A DNA stretch of 64,000 nucleotides. Origin: Paenibacillus ihumii. Its GTDB lineage: Bacteria > Bacillota > Bacilli > Paenibacillales > Paenibacillaceae. Shown here in pieces: positions 7,324-16,429 of this stretch. The stretch's first letter is position 1, and each line of letters opens with the position of its first letter. The translations under genes and the position numbers were made by a program. The notes beneath the pieces were generated by a model. That model worked only from the letters and a program-made list of their open reading frames with translations. It had not been told where the DNA came from and searched no databases. The DNA is taken from positions 1 through 64,000 of the forward strand of contig NZ_LN884292.1 of assembly GCF_001403875.1 (NCBI RefSeq), read 5' to 3'.

Positions 7324-8652
7324 GTGAAGTTGAAACAAAAAGCAAAGTTGAGACAGTGGGTTATCAGTTTGATTAGTGTAGTGTTGGTTCTCAGTTTAGC
7401 GGCATGCGGGGGCAACGGAGGCAATTCAAGCCCGAACAGTTCCCAGCCATCTAATTCATCAGAAGCGCCTCTTGTTTCTTCTGAGAACGGAGAGGCTGGC
7501 GAAGAGGAGTATTTACCGGAACCTGGGGCTAAGTTGACAGTGTGGGAAGCACAGGAGCAAATTGAGTATATGGAAAAAATTGCGGCTGAATTCGAGAAGC
7601 AGTATGGAGTGCCTGTCAAGCTGGAAGTCGTAGCCGGCGGGGATCAGGGCGCCCGTCTAGCGACTGACGGACCGTCGAAGCTTGCAGCTGATGTCCTTAC
7701 ATTGCCTCATGATCAGATCGCTCAAGCGGTTAAAGCAGGACTTCTGCTGCCTAATGATCTGTTCGAGGATGAGACACGCGCCATCATGGAGGAGTCTGCA
7801 ATCAGAGCGGTGACTTATGATGGAGTTTTATACGGCTATCCGAAATCGGTGGAGACGTATGCTATGTATTATAACAAGGACATCTTCCCTGAAGCTCCGA
7901 AAACCTGGGATGAGATCATAAGCTTCGCGGAGACTTACACGGACACCAAGCAAAATAAATACGCCATTATGTGGGAATTCGTGGGGTACTATACCTATCC
8001 ATTCGTCAGTACGCTCGGAGGTTACATCTTCGGTAATAATAACACCGATACGACCGATATTGGCTTGAATAACGAAGGAGCGGTTCAGGGCTTCGAGTTG
8101 CTGAAGAGCCTTAAAAAAATTCTTCCTATGAATGCGGGAGATGTGTCCTACGACGTGAAAACACAGCTGTTCCAGGAAGGCAAGCTGGCTTTGAATATCG
8201 ACGGGCCTTGGTCCGTAGCGGCATTCAAGGACAAAGTCAACTTTGGAGTCGCTCCATTGCCAGCGATGGCGAACGGAGAAGTATCGCACTCATTCTCTGG
8301 TGTTAAAGCTTATTTCGTCAACTCTTATACTGACTATCCGATTGCTGCGCGTCTTTTCTCCAACTTCGCCGCTAGCAAGGATAACCAGCTGCTGAACTAC
8401 CAGATGACGGGAGCCATTCCTGCCAACAAGGAAGCGGGAGAGGATCCGGAGATCAAGAATGATCCGATTATCAGCGGGTTCTTTGAGCAGTTCTCTCACT
8501 CCACGCCGATGCCGACCATCGGGGAGATTAATGCGGTATGGGATCCGCTTCAAGCGGCGTTCATAACAATCTGGGACGATCCGAAGGCGGATGTCAAGAC
8601 TACACTGGATACGATGGTCGATACAATCAAGACAAATATTTCATCCAAGTAG
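7324..8652 (+). CDS. Maltose/maltodextrin-type ABC transporter substrate-binding lipoprotein
   Basis: 442 aa. A signal peptide ends in a lipobox, LSLAAC, with the modified Cys at about residue 28, so the protein is tethered outside the membrane. A Gly/Ser/Asn-rich linker follows, then a family 1 solute-binding fold (KLTVWEAQEQIEYMEKIAAEFEKQYGVPVKLE, and GKLALNIDGPWSVAAF near the middle), closest in layout to MalE/CymE. I chose the GTG at 7324 because AAAGGG stands upstream and the signal peptide begins there; an ATG at 7192 would start inside the leader hairpin. It is the first gene of a three-gene importer operon with the two permeases downstream. Substrate assignment rests on the permease types and the neighbouring GH13 remnant. 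Confidence 0.87.
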   Translation: MKLKQKAKLRQWVISLISVVLVLSLAACGGNGGNSSPNSSQPSNSSEAPLVSSENGEAGEEEYLPEPGAKLTVWEAQEQIEYMEKIAAEFEKQYGVPVKLEVVAGGDQGARLATDGPSKLAADVLTLPHDQIAQAVKAGLLLPNDLFEDETRAIMEESAIRAVTYDGVLYGYPKSVETYAMYYNKDIFPEAPKTWDEIISFAETYTDTKQNKYAIMWEFVGYYTYPFVSTLGGYIFGNNNTDTTDIGLNNEGAVQGFELLKSLKKILPMNAGDVSYDVKTQLFQEGKLALNIDGPWSVAAFKDKVNFGVAPLPAMANGEVSHSFSGVKAYFVNSYTDYPIAARLFSNFAASKDNQLLNYQMTGAIPANKEAGEDPEIKNDPIISGFFEQFSHSTPMPTIGEINAVWDPLQAAFITIWDDPKADVKTTLDTMVDTIKTNISSK

Positions 8653-8672
8653 CAGGTTAGCCGATCTTTCAA

Positions 8673-8709
8673 AGCCTTCACCCGGCCGCCCCGCGATCGG
8701 GTGAAGGCT
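8673..8709 (+). other. Strong intercistronic hairpin between binding protein and first permease
   Basis: AGCCTTCACCCG and CGGGTGAAGGCT form a perfect 12-bp stem with no T run after it. Such hairpins commonly stabilise the upstream mRNA, allowing more binding protein than permease. That role is inferred. Confidence 0.7.
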
Positions 8710-8741
8710 GTCAAACCGCAAGAAAAGAGGTTGTTTAACAC

Positions 8742-10052
8742 ATGCAAAGAAAGACAATAAGCACGGCCCTGTCAGTTCTTTTTATGGGCCTCGGACAATT
8801 GTATAACCGGCAATGGATGAAAGGGATTTTGTTCCTGGCGGCAGGCCTGACTGCGATATATGTTTTCTCGGTGATTGGGCTTCCATCTTACCTGAAGGGG
8901 CTTATTACATTGGGAGAACAGCCCAGTGGAATGGTGAAGGTAGGCAAAATTATGAAGATGGTCGAAGGCGACCACTCAATATTTCTAATGATCAAAGGAT
9001 TGATGGCGGCTTTATCTTTATTGCTCGTTACCGCGATATACGCTCTGAATATCAGGGATGCCTACAAAGTTGGAAAGGAAAGAGACGCGGGTATAGCCCC
9101 GAATAACTTCCGACAATCGCTCCGGCTTGTGAATCAGAAAAACTTCGCCTATCTCGTACTTGTGCTGCCTGTCGTCACGGTTTTGTTTTTAACAATCCTT
9201 CCATTAATCTTCTCCATTTTGCTGGCCTTTACAAATTATGCTGATCCGATTCTTCCCCCTGCCAATCTGATTGACTGGGTTGGCTTCAGCAATTTTATCA
9301 AGCTGGTCAGCCTGAAGGTGTGGAGCAACACGTTCTTCGGCGTCCTGCTCTGGACTATTATATGGGCAATCCTCGCTACGGTGACGACCTATATCGGCGG
9401 CATCCTGATAGCGGTACTAATTCAGCAGCCCCGCATTCGCTTCAAGGTGTTCTGGCGTACGGCTATGATCATTCCATTTGCCATTCCGAGCATGATCTCT
9501 CTGCTCGTGATGCGGAATATGTTTAACAACAAGTTTGGTCCGGTTAACGATATATTGCGCTGGATTGGCTTTGACGGAATACCGTGGCTTACAGATCCGA
9601 TCTGGGCTAGGGTTACACTTGTTCTTGTCAATATGTGGATTGGTATCCCGGTAACGATGATACTGGCTATCGGGGTGCTGACAACGATTCCGAGGGAGTT
9701 GTACGAAGCGGCTGAGGTTGATGGAGCAAATTCGTTCCAGAAATTCAGTTCCATTACGATGCCGATGGTGCTGTTCTCGACGGCGCCTATTCTGATTATG
9801 CAATTTGCCGGCAATATAAATAATTTCAATGTCGTCTATCTGATGACGGACGGCAACCCGGTCAATTCGAATTACCAGTACGCCGGACATACGGATTTGC
9901 TGGTAACCTGGCTTTACAAGCTGGCCTTAAATCAATCGCAATACAGCTTTGCGTCAGTCATCGGCATCATAATCTTTCTAATCATTGCTTCCTTGTCGAT
10001 TATGAGCTACCGCCGAACCAGATCCTATAAAGAGGAGGATATGATAGGATGA
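8742..10052 (+). CDS. Maltodextrin-type ABC transporter permease (MalF-like)
   Basis: 436 aa. An N-terminal part of about 120 residues carries two extra hydrophobic segments (starting KTISTALSVLFMGLGQLYN), a layout seen in Gram-positive MalF/GanP proteins. A six-helix binding-protein-dependent permease domain follows. The cytoplasmic EAA loop, which docks on the ATPase, reads ELYEAAEVDGANSFQKFSSI near residue 320. It follows the binding-protein gene by 89 bp containing a stable hairpin, and overlaps the next gene by 4 bases. No ATPase gene is in the operon; a shared MsmX-type ATPase elsewhere would be needed, as is usual for Bacillales sugar importers. Confidence 0.9.
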   Translation: MQRKTISTALSVLFMGLGQLYNRQWMKGILFLAAGLTAIYVFSVIGLPSYLKGLITLGEQPSGMVKVGKIMKMVEGDHSIFLMIKGLMAALSLLLVTAIYALNIRDAYKVGKERDAGIAPNNFRQSLRLVNQKNFAYLVLVLPVVTVLFLTILPLIFSILLAFTNYADPILPPANLIDWVGFSNFIKLVSLKVWSNTFFGVLLWTIIWAILATVTTYIGGILIAVLIQQPRIRFKVFWRTAMIIPFAIPSMISLLVMRNMFNNKFGPVNDILRWIGFDGIPWLTDPIWARVTLVLVNMWIGIPVTMILAIGVLTTIPRELYEAAEVDGANSFQKFSSITMPMVLFSTAPILIMQFAGNINNFNVVYLMTDGNPVNSNYQYAGHTDLLVTWLYKLALNQSQYSFASVIGIIIFLIIASLSIMSYRRTRSYKEEDMIG

Positions 10053-10882
10053 ACAGCCGATCGGCCCGGGTCAAGCTTGGCGTAAGCTATACGCTGCTTG
10101 TTATTTTGACCTGCATAAGCTTGTTTCCTGCATTATGGATAATCATGTCTTCCTTAAAGGAAGGCAACAGTCTTTATAGCGATACGTTAATTCCCCGAAC
10201 CTTTACGATGGAACATTATCGGGATCTGTTCGAGAAGACCAAATACCCGCTGTGGTTCATGAATACGCTGAAGGTTGCAGTGCTGTCGACTCTTTTCGGA
10301 ACGTTCTTGCTTCTGCTTACCTCATACGCCATCTCAAGATTCCGCTTCGTCGGCCGTAAATTTGCCCTTAACTCTTTGCTGGTGCTTCAGATGTTCCCAG
10401 GATTCATGGCCATGATCGCTATTTATGTTCTGCTGAATACGATGGGACTGCTCAATTCACACTGGGCGCTAATTCTCGTCTACAGCTCAGGTGCGATTAT
10501 ATCGAATGTATTCGTAGCCAAAGGCTTTTTTGATACGATCCCCAAGAGCCTGGAAGATGCGGCACGAATCGATGGGGCTAGCCATCTGAAGGTATTCTTC
10601 TCGATCATTATCCCGCTCGCTAAGCCGATGCTGACCTATGCGAGCCTGATGATCTTTAACGGTGCCTTCCTTGACTTCATCTTCGCTGATCTGGTGTTGA
10701 GGACGGAAGATCAACGGACGTTGGCTGTCGGGCTGTACAGAATGGTGAGTCAGCGGAATTCGACCGAATTTACGATGTTTGCTGCTGGAGCAGTGCTTGT
10801 CGCACTGCCTATCACAATGCTGTTCCTGCTGCTTCAGCGCAATCTGGTCGACGGGCTGACTGCAGGTGCTTCCAAAGGTTAG
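10049..10882 (+). CDS. Maltodextrin-type ABC transporter permease (MalG-like)
   Basis: 277 aa with six hydrophobic segments and an EAA loop reading SLEDAARIDGASHLKVFFSI near residue 175. The C-terminal LQRNLVDGLTAGASKG is typical of MalG/GanQ proteins. It starts within the ATGA overlap at the end of the upstream permease, so the two are translationally coupled and presumably form the heterodimeric membrane channel. Last gene of the operon; no convincing terminator is visible immediately after it. Confidence 0.92.
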   Translation: MNSRSARVKLGVSYTLLVILTCISLFPALWIIMSSLKEGNSLYSDTLIPRTFTMEHYRDLFEKTKYPLWFMNTLKVAVLSTLFGTFLLLLTSYAISRFRFVGRKFALNSLLVLQMFPGFMAMIAIYVLLNTMGLLNSHWALILVYSSGAIISNVFVAKGFFDTIPKSLEDAARIDGASHLKVFFSIIIPLAKPMLTYASLMIFNGAFLDFIFADLVLRTEDQRTLAVGLYRMVSQRNSTEFTMFAAGAVLVALPITMLFLLLQRNLVDGLTAGASKG

Positions 10883-11017
10883 AGGCATTTGGAGAACATT
10901 AGGCAGCGCTCTTAAGTCTTGCAGAAGAAAGCCCAGTATGCTTTCGTTATGAGGTAAAGAAATGGATGGAGAGGTAAGAATTTTAATTTTTCCCGAAAAT
11001 CACGAGGAGGAACAGCC

Positions 11018-11821
11018 ATGACTAGCGCTGTCCATCTGACGGATAATATTGCGCGGAAATCGGGATTGGGGCTTGGAGGAGTAGTTGTCGCAGCTTTTGG
11101 GGGCTTTACGGCTATGGCTTTCACGGCAGTTACATTTTTCTTGTCTGCCATATGTGTGGTGGCCGCAGGAGTGTTCCCCCGTTCGGCCAGAGGCCAACAG
11201 CAAGATAGGAAAGCTTCGTTCTTCAACGATTGGAAGGTGGGGCTAGCACTTATCGTCAAGGAGCCCCTGACTCGGGCGATCATCGTCCTGAACCCGCTTC
11301 TTATTTTGTTTTTTATGTCGTCTCTGATGCTCGTTCAGGTTGTAGCAGTCAGAGATTGGCGGGCCAGTCCAACGGCTTTTGGGCTGATAGAGATGTGCGT
11401 TCCGCTCGGCTATATGATCGGGGCGGGGATTATTATGGCGTTTGGCGCAAGCATCGGGAGGAAAGGGTTATGGGTATTCGCCGGATTTATTTCGTTAGGT
11501 CCGGCTTTCTATCTCATTTCCATTATGGATACGGCAGCCCCGGCCCTTCCGGTCATTCTATCAGCCGGAATTTTGTTCGCTTTCTGTTCGATGATACTTC
11601 AGATTATTCTCCGCTCAGAAGCGGGTCAGGAGATGCAGGGAAGAGTATACGGCACAATGCTGGCATTGACAAATGTCGCTCCGCCGGTTGGGCTTGTGAT
11701 CACCTCAGTGCTGGCCGACGAATGGGGAGCAAAGGCTGTGCTGGGTGCTACCGGCTGGTGTCTGTTTGGGGCCAGTCTGTTAGCGGCTATGCTATTCAAG
11801 CCGATACGTTCTTATTGGTAG
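11018..11821 (+). CDS. MFS transporter, N-terminally truncated
   Basis: 267 aa covering roughly the C-terminal two thirds of a 400-aa major-facilitator protein of the MFS_3/macrolide-efflux-like type. The first recognisable segment, LGLGGVVVAAFGGFTAMAFTAVTFFLSAI, corresponds to the fifth or sixth helix, after which the central loop and six more helices follow. The missing part includes the first four or so helices. The upstream 135 bp does not encode it in any frame I can see. GAGGAGGAA lies 6 bp before the ATG, so it may still be translated, but an intact transporter is unlikely. Substrate unknown. Confidence 0.65.
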   Translation: MTSAVHLTDNIARKSGLGLGGVVVAAFGGFTAMAFTAVTFFLSAICVVAAGVFPRSARGQQQDRKASFFNDWKVGLALIVKEPLTRAIIVLNPLLILFFMSSLMLVQVVAVRDWRASPTAFGLIEMCVPLGYMIGAGIIMAFGASIGRKGLWVFAGFISLGPAFYLISIMDTAAPALPVILSAGILFAFCSMILQIILRSEAGQEMQGRVYGTMLALTNVAPPVGLVITSVLADEWGAKAVLGATGWCLFGASLLAAMLFKPIRSYW

Positions 11822-12068
11822 GGATTAGGAGGATTGGAGAAAAGGAAAAGTAGTTTCAACAGGAAGCTAGCATTTTCTCGCCGTCCATTTCATCACGTAA
11901 ATTGATTTTGGCAACAGGTAGTTTGATACTGCTTGTAATTAAGCCGAGGTCACCCTGAGGATGTGTTAGATATGGATTGCTGCAATTCTCTGACTATGGA
12001 CATTTATGTTCACTCCAATGGCTGATAGACTTACATAATAATACATCAGTACAGTAGGAGTGAAAAGA

Positions 12069-12605
12069 ATGGATGGAGTACGTTACAAGGTAAGAGAAGT
12101 GTTGGACAAGGATAAGATCGAGACATTTTTGCAGCAAGCTCGGATTGGACATCTTGGAATGGTCGATGGTCATCTGCCGTATGTTGTTCCGCTCAATTTT
12201 GTCTGGACAAATGGGAAACTTTATTTCCATGGAGCCACCGGGGGAAGACGAAATCAGGTTATGAGTGCAAATCCGGAGGTCTGCTTTACGGTTAGTGAAG
12301 AATATGGAACGATTACTGATCCGGTGCCAGCCAAGACGGACACTGCGTATATGAGTGTAATGATTTTTGGCAAGGCACAGCCCATCGTCGATCTGAATGA
12401 AGCTACACACATGCTGCAGGAAATGATTTATAAGTATGTGCCTGGTTACTATAACCGGCCGCTAACTCAGCAGCATGTAGACAAATACCGGTCAGCAGTA
12501 TTCGGCGGTCCGGTTCAGGTGTATAGAATTGATCCTCATCATATCACCGCGAAAGAGAATCCGATTGAAGAAGACAAAATGTTCAAGCCTGGAAAAACCG
12601 TGTAA
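12069..12605 (+). CDS. Pyridoxamine 5'-phosphate oxidase-family (Nim-like) protein
   Basis: 178 aa in the split-barrel flavin-binding family that contains pyridoxamine phosphate oxidase and nitroimidazole-resistance (Nim) proteins. Typical parts are the IGHLGMVDGHLPYVVPLNFVW strand pair, KLYFHGATGGRRNQVM (phosphate/FMN-contact region) and the VQVYRIDPHHITAKEN C-terminus. The ATG at 12069 has AGGAG 10 nt upstream; a GTG at 12060 would leave no spacing. It stands alone between a truncated MFS gene and the MazG-like gene. A cofactor-dependent redox role is likely; the substrate is unknown. Confidence 0.85.
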   Translation: MDGVRYKVREVLDKDKIETFLQQARIGHLGMVDGHLPYVVPLNFVWTNGKLYFHGATGGRRNQVMSANPEVCFTVSEEYGTITDPVPAKTDTAYMSVMIFGKAQPIVDLNEATHMLQEMIYKYVPGYYNRPLTQQHVDKYRSAVFGGPVQVYRIDPHHITAKENPIEEDKMFKPGKTV

Positions 12606-12701
12606 ATCCAAGCAATGAGAATACAGCAGACATCCTGATGACCCCCTGGTTTAGGGACAAAATGATCGGTAGATCCGAGCACTTCCAGATTGGAGATATC
12701 A

Positions 12702-13010
12702 ATGAATATTTCAAGCATGCAAAAATATGCCAAGCAATTCAGTGAAGAAAAAGGATTCGGTGTCAATACGATCCAAACTCGAACCCTGTATTTAATGACG
12801 GAAGTTGGAGAATTGTCAAAAGAAATTTTAAGTATTTCATTCCACCCAACAGAGGAAAAAGTGCGGATGGCCAAGGAAAATATAGGCTTGGAGATGTACG
12901 ATGTTATTTTCAATATTTTAGATCTCGCCAACCAGCTTGAAATCGAATTGGAAGAAGCATTTCAGAAAAAGATGGAGCTCAACAAGCACAGAACCTGGGC
13001 TGAAAAATAA
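12702..13010 (+). CDS. MazG-like nucleotide pyrophosphohydrolase domain protein
   Basis: 102 aa, all alpha-helical. The helix TRTLYLMTEVGELSKEILSI carries the EVGE part of the EXXE metal-binding motif, and the downstream MYDVIFNILDLANQLEIELEEAF helix supplies a conserved aspartate region, as in MazG/RS21-C6 small enzymes that hydrolyse NTPs to NMP and pyrophosphate. GGAG six bases before the ATG at 12702 decides that start over an upstream TTG. It is followed by a terminator-like hairpin. It could serve house-cleaning of modified nucleotides; the exact substrate cannot be read. Confidence 0.82.
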   Translation: MNISSMQKYAKQFSEEKGFGVNTIQTRTLYLMTEVGELSKEILSISFHPTEEKVRMAKENIGLEMYDVIFNILDLANQLEIELEEAFQKKMELNKHRTWAEK

Positions 13011-13030
13011 ATCAATTCGAGCAATATGAC

Positions 13031-13067
13031 AGAGCCACGAGTCTGATCAGCAAAGACAGTGGCTCTA
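13031..13067 (+). terminator. Terminator-like hairpin after the MazG-like gene
   Basis: AGAGCCAC and GTGGCTCT form an 8-bp stem with a 20-nt loop, followed by ATTCCTC rather than a clean T run. Weak intrinsic terminator. Confidence 0.5.
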
Positions 13068-13229
13068 TTCCTCATGCATTCTATAAGACCGTTTCAGCAA
13101 GTCGGTACATACCTTCCCCAATCGGTCCCTTTTTCACCTTAGCAAAGCCCCAAACCCCACTCTTAACGGTTACCCTCCAAATAAACAGGAATAAGTTAAT
13201 GTATGCTGGAAAGAGATTAGCTCATCTTT

Positions 13230-13298
13230 TGGATTGCTCAAAAACGCCGTTTATGGATATATATAACCAATCCAACTGTTGATATACTAGCATATAAT
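13230..13298 (+). promoter_or_regulatory. Composite motif and promoter upstream of the serA-like gene (copy A)
   Basis: TGGATTGCTCAAAA (13230-13243), CAATCCA (13268-13274) and TTGATATACTAGCAT (13279-13293) occur in the same order and nearly the same spacing as at 17892-17954, upstream of the MocR-type gene. TGGATTG and CAATCCA form an inverted repeat. A TATAAT box is at 13293-13298. The motif is a good candidate operator for the MocR-type regulator. The rest of 13068-13396 shows no gene. Confidence 0.7.
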
Positions 13299-13396
13299 TG
13301 TTCACCTATTTCATGTGACATTGGCTGAACAATTCCTGCAAGCCTGCCGTTTAACTGACGAACAGTCTGTTTGGACATAGAGAAGGAGGAAGATCG

Positions 13397-14989
13397 ATGT
13401 TTAAAGTTCTGGTATCGGATCCGATTAGTGATTTTGGATTACAGCAACTGACATGTGCTGCAGATGTGGAGGTTACCAAAATAACGGGGCTCAGCGAGGC
13501 GGAGCTCATTTCCATTATACGTCCCTATGATGCGCTGCTTGTCCGCTCTCAAACGAAGGTCACCCGGCGGATCATGGAGGCTGGCGTTCAACTGAAGGTC
13601 ATCGGCCGGGCAGGAGTCGGTGTGGACAACATTGATTTGGATGCGGCAACGAGCCGGGGAATTGTTGTGGTCAATGCACCTGATGGCAATACGGTCACGA
13701 CGTGCGAGCATACCTTTGCGATGATGATGGCGCTCGCTCGGCATATTCCGCAAGCTTATGCCAAAACCGTTGCCGGGCTGTGGGACCGGAAATCATTCCT
13801 TGGTGTTGAATTGCAAAACAAGATAATCGGCGTACTTGGGCTTGGCCGTATTGGGAGCGAAGTGGCCAAACGCGCAGCGGCGTTTGGAATGACCGTTATT
13901 GGCTACGATCCTTTTCTATCGGAGGAAAGAGCAAACAAACTGGGCATCAAGTCAACAACAGTAGATGAAATCATCCGGACAGCTGATTTCATGACGGTTC
14001 ATACGCCATTAACGAATGAGACACATCATATGATTACGTGGCCGCAATTCAACGTGATGAAACGGGGAATGCGGATCATCAACTGCGCTCGCGGGGGAAT
14101 TATTGACGAGGCGGCTCTTGTTGAAGCGCTCGATGAAGGGATTGTAGCCGGCGCTGCCTTTGATGTATTTGAACACGAGCCTCCGGCGCCAGATCACCCA
14201 TTCCTAAGACACCCAAAAATCATTGTTACCCCGCATCTGGGTGCGTCTACTTTGGAAGCACAAGAGAATGTAGCTCTGGATGTTTGCGAGCAGGTCATCC
14301 GTATTCTTCGGCAGGAACCGTTCAAAAACGCAGTCAATATGCCGGCAGTACCGACCGACCTGCTGAACAAATTACAGCCTTACTTCGCATTGTGCGAACA
14401 ACTTGGAAAAGCACTTGCCCAGATGACCGATGGCGCCGTACGCGAAGTTACAGTGGAGTGTTCAGGCGAACTTGCCAATCTGGATACATCGCCGCTGATC
14501 CCCTATGTGCTTAAGGGGATACTATCCCAGCATCTTGGTGTAGAACAAGTCAATGTTGTGAACAGTGTCCACTTGGCGAAATTTCGTGACATTCATCTTG
14601 TGGAGCGAAAATCTCTGTTAACCCAGGGCTCGTCCAGCGAAATCACGATTCGGTTAAAGACGGCAATCGAGGAGAGATGGGTGACAGGTTCCGCTCTGCC
14701 CGGCGTCGGGGAACGTCTTGCCCGAATCGGTCCCTATCCCGTTGATATTTCACTTGAGGGTTATGTTCTGTTGATTTCACAGAAAGATAGACCCGGCATC
14801 ATTGGGCGTGTTGGAACATTGCTCGGGGATAGCGGCATTAATATTGCCACAATGCAAGTGGGCCGCAACGAAGTTGGCGGGTCTGCGGTTATGATATTAA
14901 AAATCGATAAAAAAGCATCCAAAAGCGTGATGGAATCGTTATACGCCATCCCGGAAATTAAGCGCGTAAGGGAAATAATATTTGACTAA
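13397..14989 (+). CDS. serA: D-3-phosphoglycerate dehydrogenase (SerA-type)
   Basis: 530 aa, the long form of the enzyme that oxidises 3-phosphoglycerate to 3-phosphohydroxypyruvate, the first step of serine synthesis. Domains in order: D-2-hydroxyacid dehydrogenase substrate domain with the Rossmann NAD site GLGRIGSEVAKRAAAFG near residue 150, catalytic residues in CARGGIIDEAAL (Arg), EHEPP (Glu) and TPHLGAST (His), an intervening domain, and a C-terminal ACT domain starting about residue 455 (RPGIIGRVGTLLGDSGINIA), the usual serine-sensing module. GGAGG lies upstream of the ATG. Unusually, it sits with a benE-like symporter and a MocR-type regulator and carries the regulator-linked motif upstream, so it may be a specialised paralogue rather than the housekeeping copy. 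Confidence 0.9.
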   Translation: MFKVLVSDPISDFGLQQLTCAADVEVTKITGLSEAELISIIRPYDALLVRSQTKVTRRIMEAGVQLKVIGRAGVGVDNIDLDAATSRGIVVVNAPDGNTVTTCEHTFAMMMALARHIPQAYAKTVAGLWDRKSFLGVELQNKIIGVLGLGRIGSEVAKRAAAFGMTVIGYDPFLSEERANKLGIKSTTVDEIIRTADFMTVHTPLTNETHHMITWPQFNVMKRGMRIINCARGGIIDEAALVEALDEGIVAGAAFDVFEHEPPAPDHPFLRHPKIIVTPHLGASTLEAQENVALDVCEQVIRILRQEPFKNAVNMPAVPTDLLNKLQPYFALCEQLGKALAQMTDGAVREVTVECSGELANLDTSPLIPYVLKGILSQHLGVEQVNVVNSVHLAKFRDIHLVERKSLLTQGSSSEITIRLKTAIEERWVTGSALPGVGERLARIGPYPVDISLEGYVLLISQKDRPGIIGRVGTLLGDSGINIATMQVGRNEVGGSAVMILKIDKKASKSVMESLYAIPEIKRVREIIFD

Positions 14990-15145
14990 GTGCACCATGT
15001 CTGGTGATTTCAAGGTGGCAACGAAGAAGGAGCTACCATCATTCGCGGAGGAACAGCCGTATTCGGTCAACGTTATTGCCCGGAAAGTTATTACTGGAAC
15101 GAAAACGCAAGTCAGGATGATTAGGAGAGAGGCAGGAGAACGTCT

Positions 15146-16375
15146 ATGAACACAACATCACCTTCGCTGCGCGGCCGCGATTTGATATCGCCGGCCATAG
15201 CCGCTTTAATATCTGTCATTGTTAACTATGGAGGCACTTTTATTCTCGTATTTCAGGCCGCAAAAGTCGCGGGATTAAGTCCTGAAATGACCGCTTCATG
15301 GATTTGGTCGATCTCCATCGGTGTGGGTATAACCGGGATATGGTTAAGTTATCGGTACCGGGAACCGATTATTACAGCTTGGTCAACGCCAGGCGTGGCT
15401 TTTCTCGTTTCCGCATTAGCGGTAACCCCTTATCCGGAAGCCATTGGCGCTTATATTATCTCCGCTTTAGGATTTATTGTTCTAGGGTTATCGGGTATGT
15501 TTGAACGTTTCGTTCGGCTTATACCTTCAGGCATCGCTTCCGGTTTGTTAGCAGGCATTTTACTGCAGTTTGGCATTTCGGCTTTCGGAGGAGCGCAGAT
15601 TGATCCATTGCTTGTTGTTATATTATTTGCCGCTTATGTCGTGCTGAGACGGTTTACATCCAGATATGCGATTGTAGGCATATTAGCCATTGGATTAGTG
15701 TATTTGATTAGCACGGGAAAAGCGGATTTCAGCACGATCCGATTGGCGATTGCTTCACCAGTCTTTGTCGTTCCGGAGTTTTCGTTACATGCTGCACTGG
15801 GGGTTGCATTGCCGTTGTTTATTATTACCTTGACGGGACAATACATGCCTGGAATGCTTGTATTGCGGAACGATGGGTTCAAGACGAGCGCGAATCCGAT
15901 TTTGACTGTAACGGGCTTGGGTTCGCTCCTTGCAGCGCCATTCGGCGCTCATGCATTTAATGTAGCAGCCATTACAGCGGCAATTTGCACAGGGAAAGAC
16001 GCGCATGAGGATTCGAAAAAACGTTATATTGCAGGCATTGCCTGCGGGATTTTCTACATTATTGTCGGCATTTTTGGCGTGACGCTGGCAGCTCTGTTTT
16101 TGATTCTTCCTGCGACCTTTATCGCAACGTTAGCGGGATTAGCATTGCTTGGCACAATTGGCGGCAGTCTCGCGGGCGCATTAACGGATCCCAAGGGACG
16201 TGAGACTGCATTGATTACATTTTTAGCAACAGCCGCAAATGTGACCTTGCTTGGCGTCGGCGGCGCATTCTGGGGACTTGTCGCGGGTCTCGCAGCACAT
16301 CTAGTGATGCATGGGAAATTTCATAGAAAGCAATACAGACCGGGCCGAGTACAACAAGCCGAACAAAAACAATAG
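15146..16375 (+). CDS. BenE-family benzoate/H+ symporter-like transporter
   Basis: 409 aa with about 11-12 hydrophobic segments. The conserved parts of the BenE family are present: ITAWSTPGVAFLVS in an early helix, FIITLTGQYMPGMLVLRNDGF midway, and APFGAHAFNVAAITAAICTGKDAHED, the family's characteristic re-entrant region. These are inner-membrane proton symporters for benzoate-like acids. It lies 156 bp after the serA-like gene on the same strand and 54 bp before the end of the converging MocR-type gene. There is no benzoate degradation gene nearby, so the substrate may differ; an amino acid-related or other aromatic acid is possible. Confidence 0.85.
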   Translation: MNTTSPSLRGRDLISPAIAALISVIVNYGGTFILVFQAAKVAGLSPEMTASWIWSISIGVGITGIWLSYRYREPIITAWSTPGVAFLVSALAVTPYPEAIGAYIISALGFIVLGLSGMFERFVRLIPSGIASGLLAGILLQFGISAFGGAQIDPLLVVILFAAYVVLRRFTSRYAIVGILAIGLVYLISTGKADFSTIRLAIASPVFVVPEFSLHAALGVALPLFIITLTGQYMPGMLVLRNDGFKTSANPILTVTGLGSLLAAPFGAHAFNVAAITAAICTGKDAHEDSKKRYIAGIACGIFYIIVGIFGVTLAALFLILPATFIATLAGLALLGTIGGSLAGALTDPKGRETALITFLATAANVTLLGVGGAFWGLVAGLAAHLVMHGKFHRKQYRPGRVQQAEQKQ

Positions 16376-16429
16376 CAGCATTAAAGTGAATAAAGGCATA
16401 GAGCAGGTTAATAGGGGGGATTGCTTGTA

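Noticed and set aside
15000..15060. T-box-like string AGGTGGCAACG between the serA- and benE-like genes
   Set aside because: No Stem I elements, no terminator with T run and no amino-acid enzyme follows; only a weak hairpin forms.
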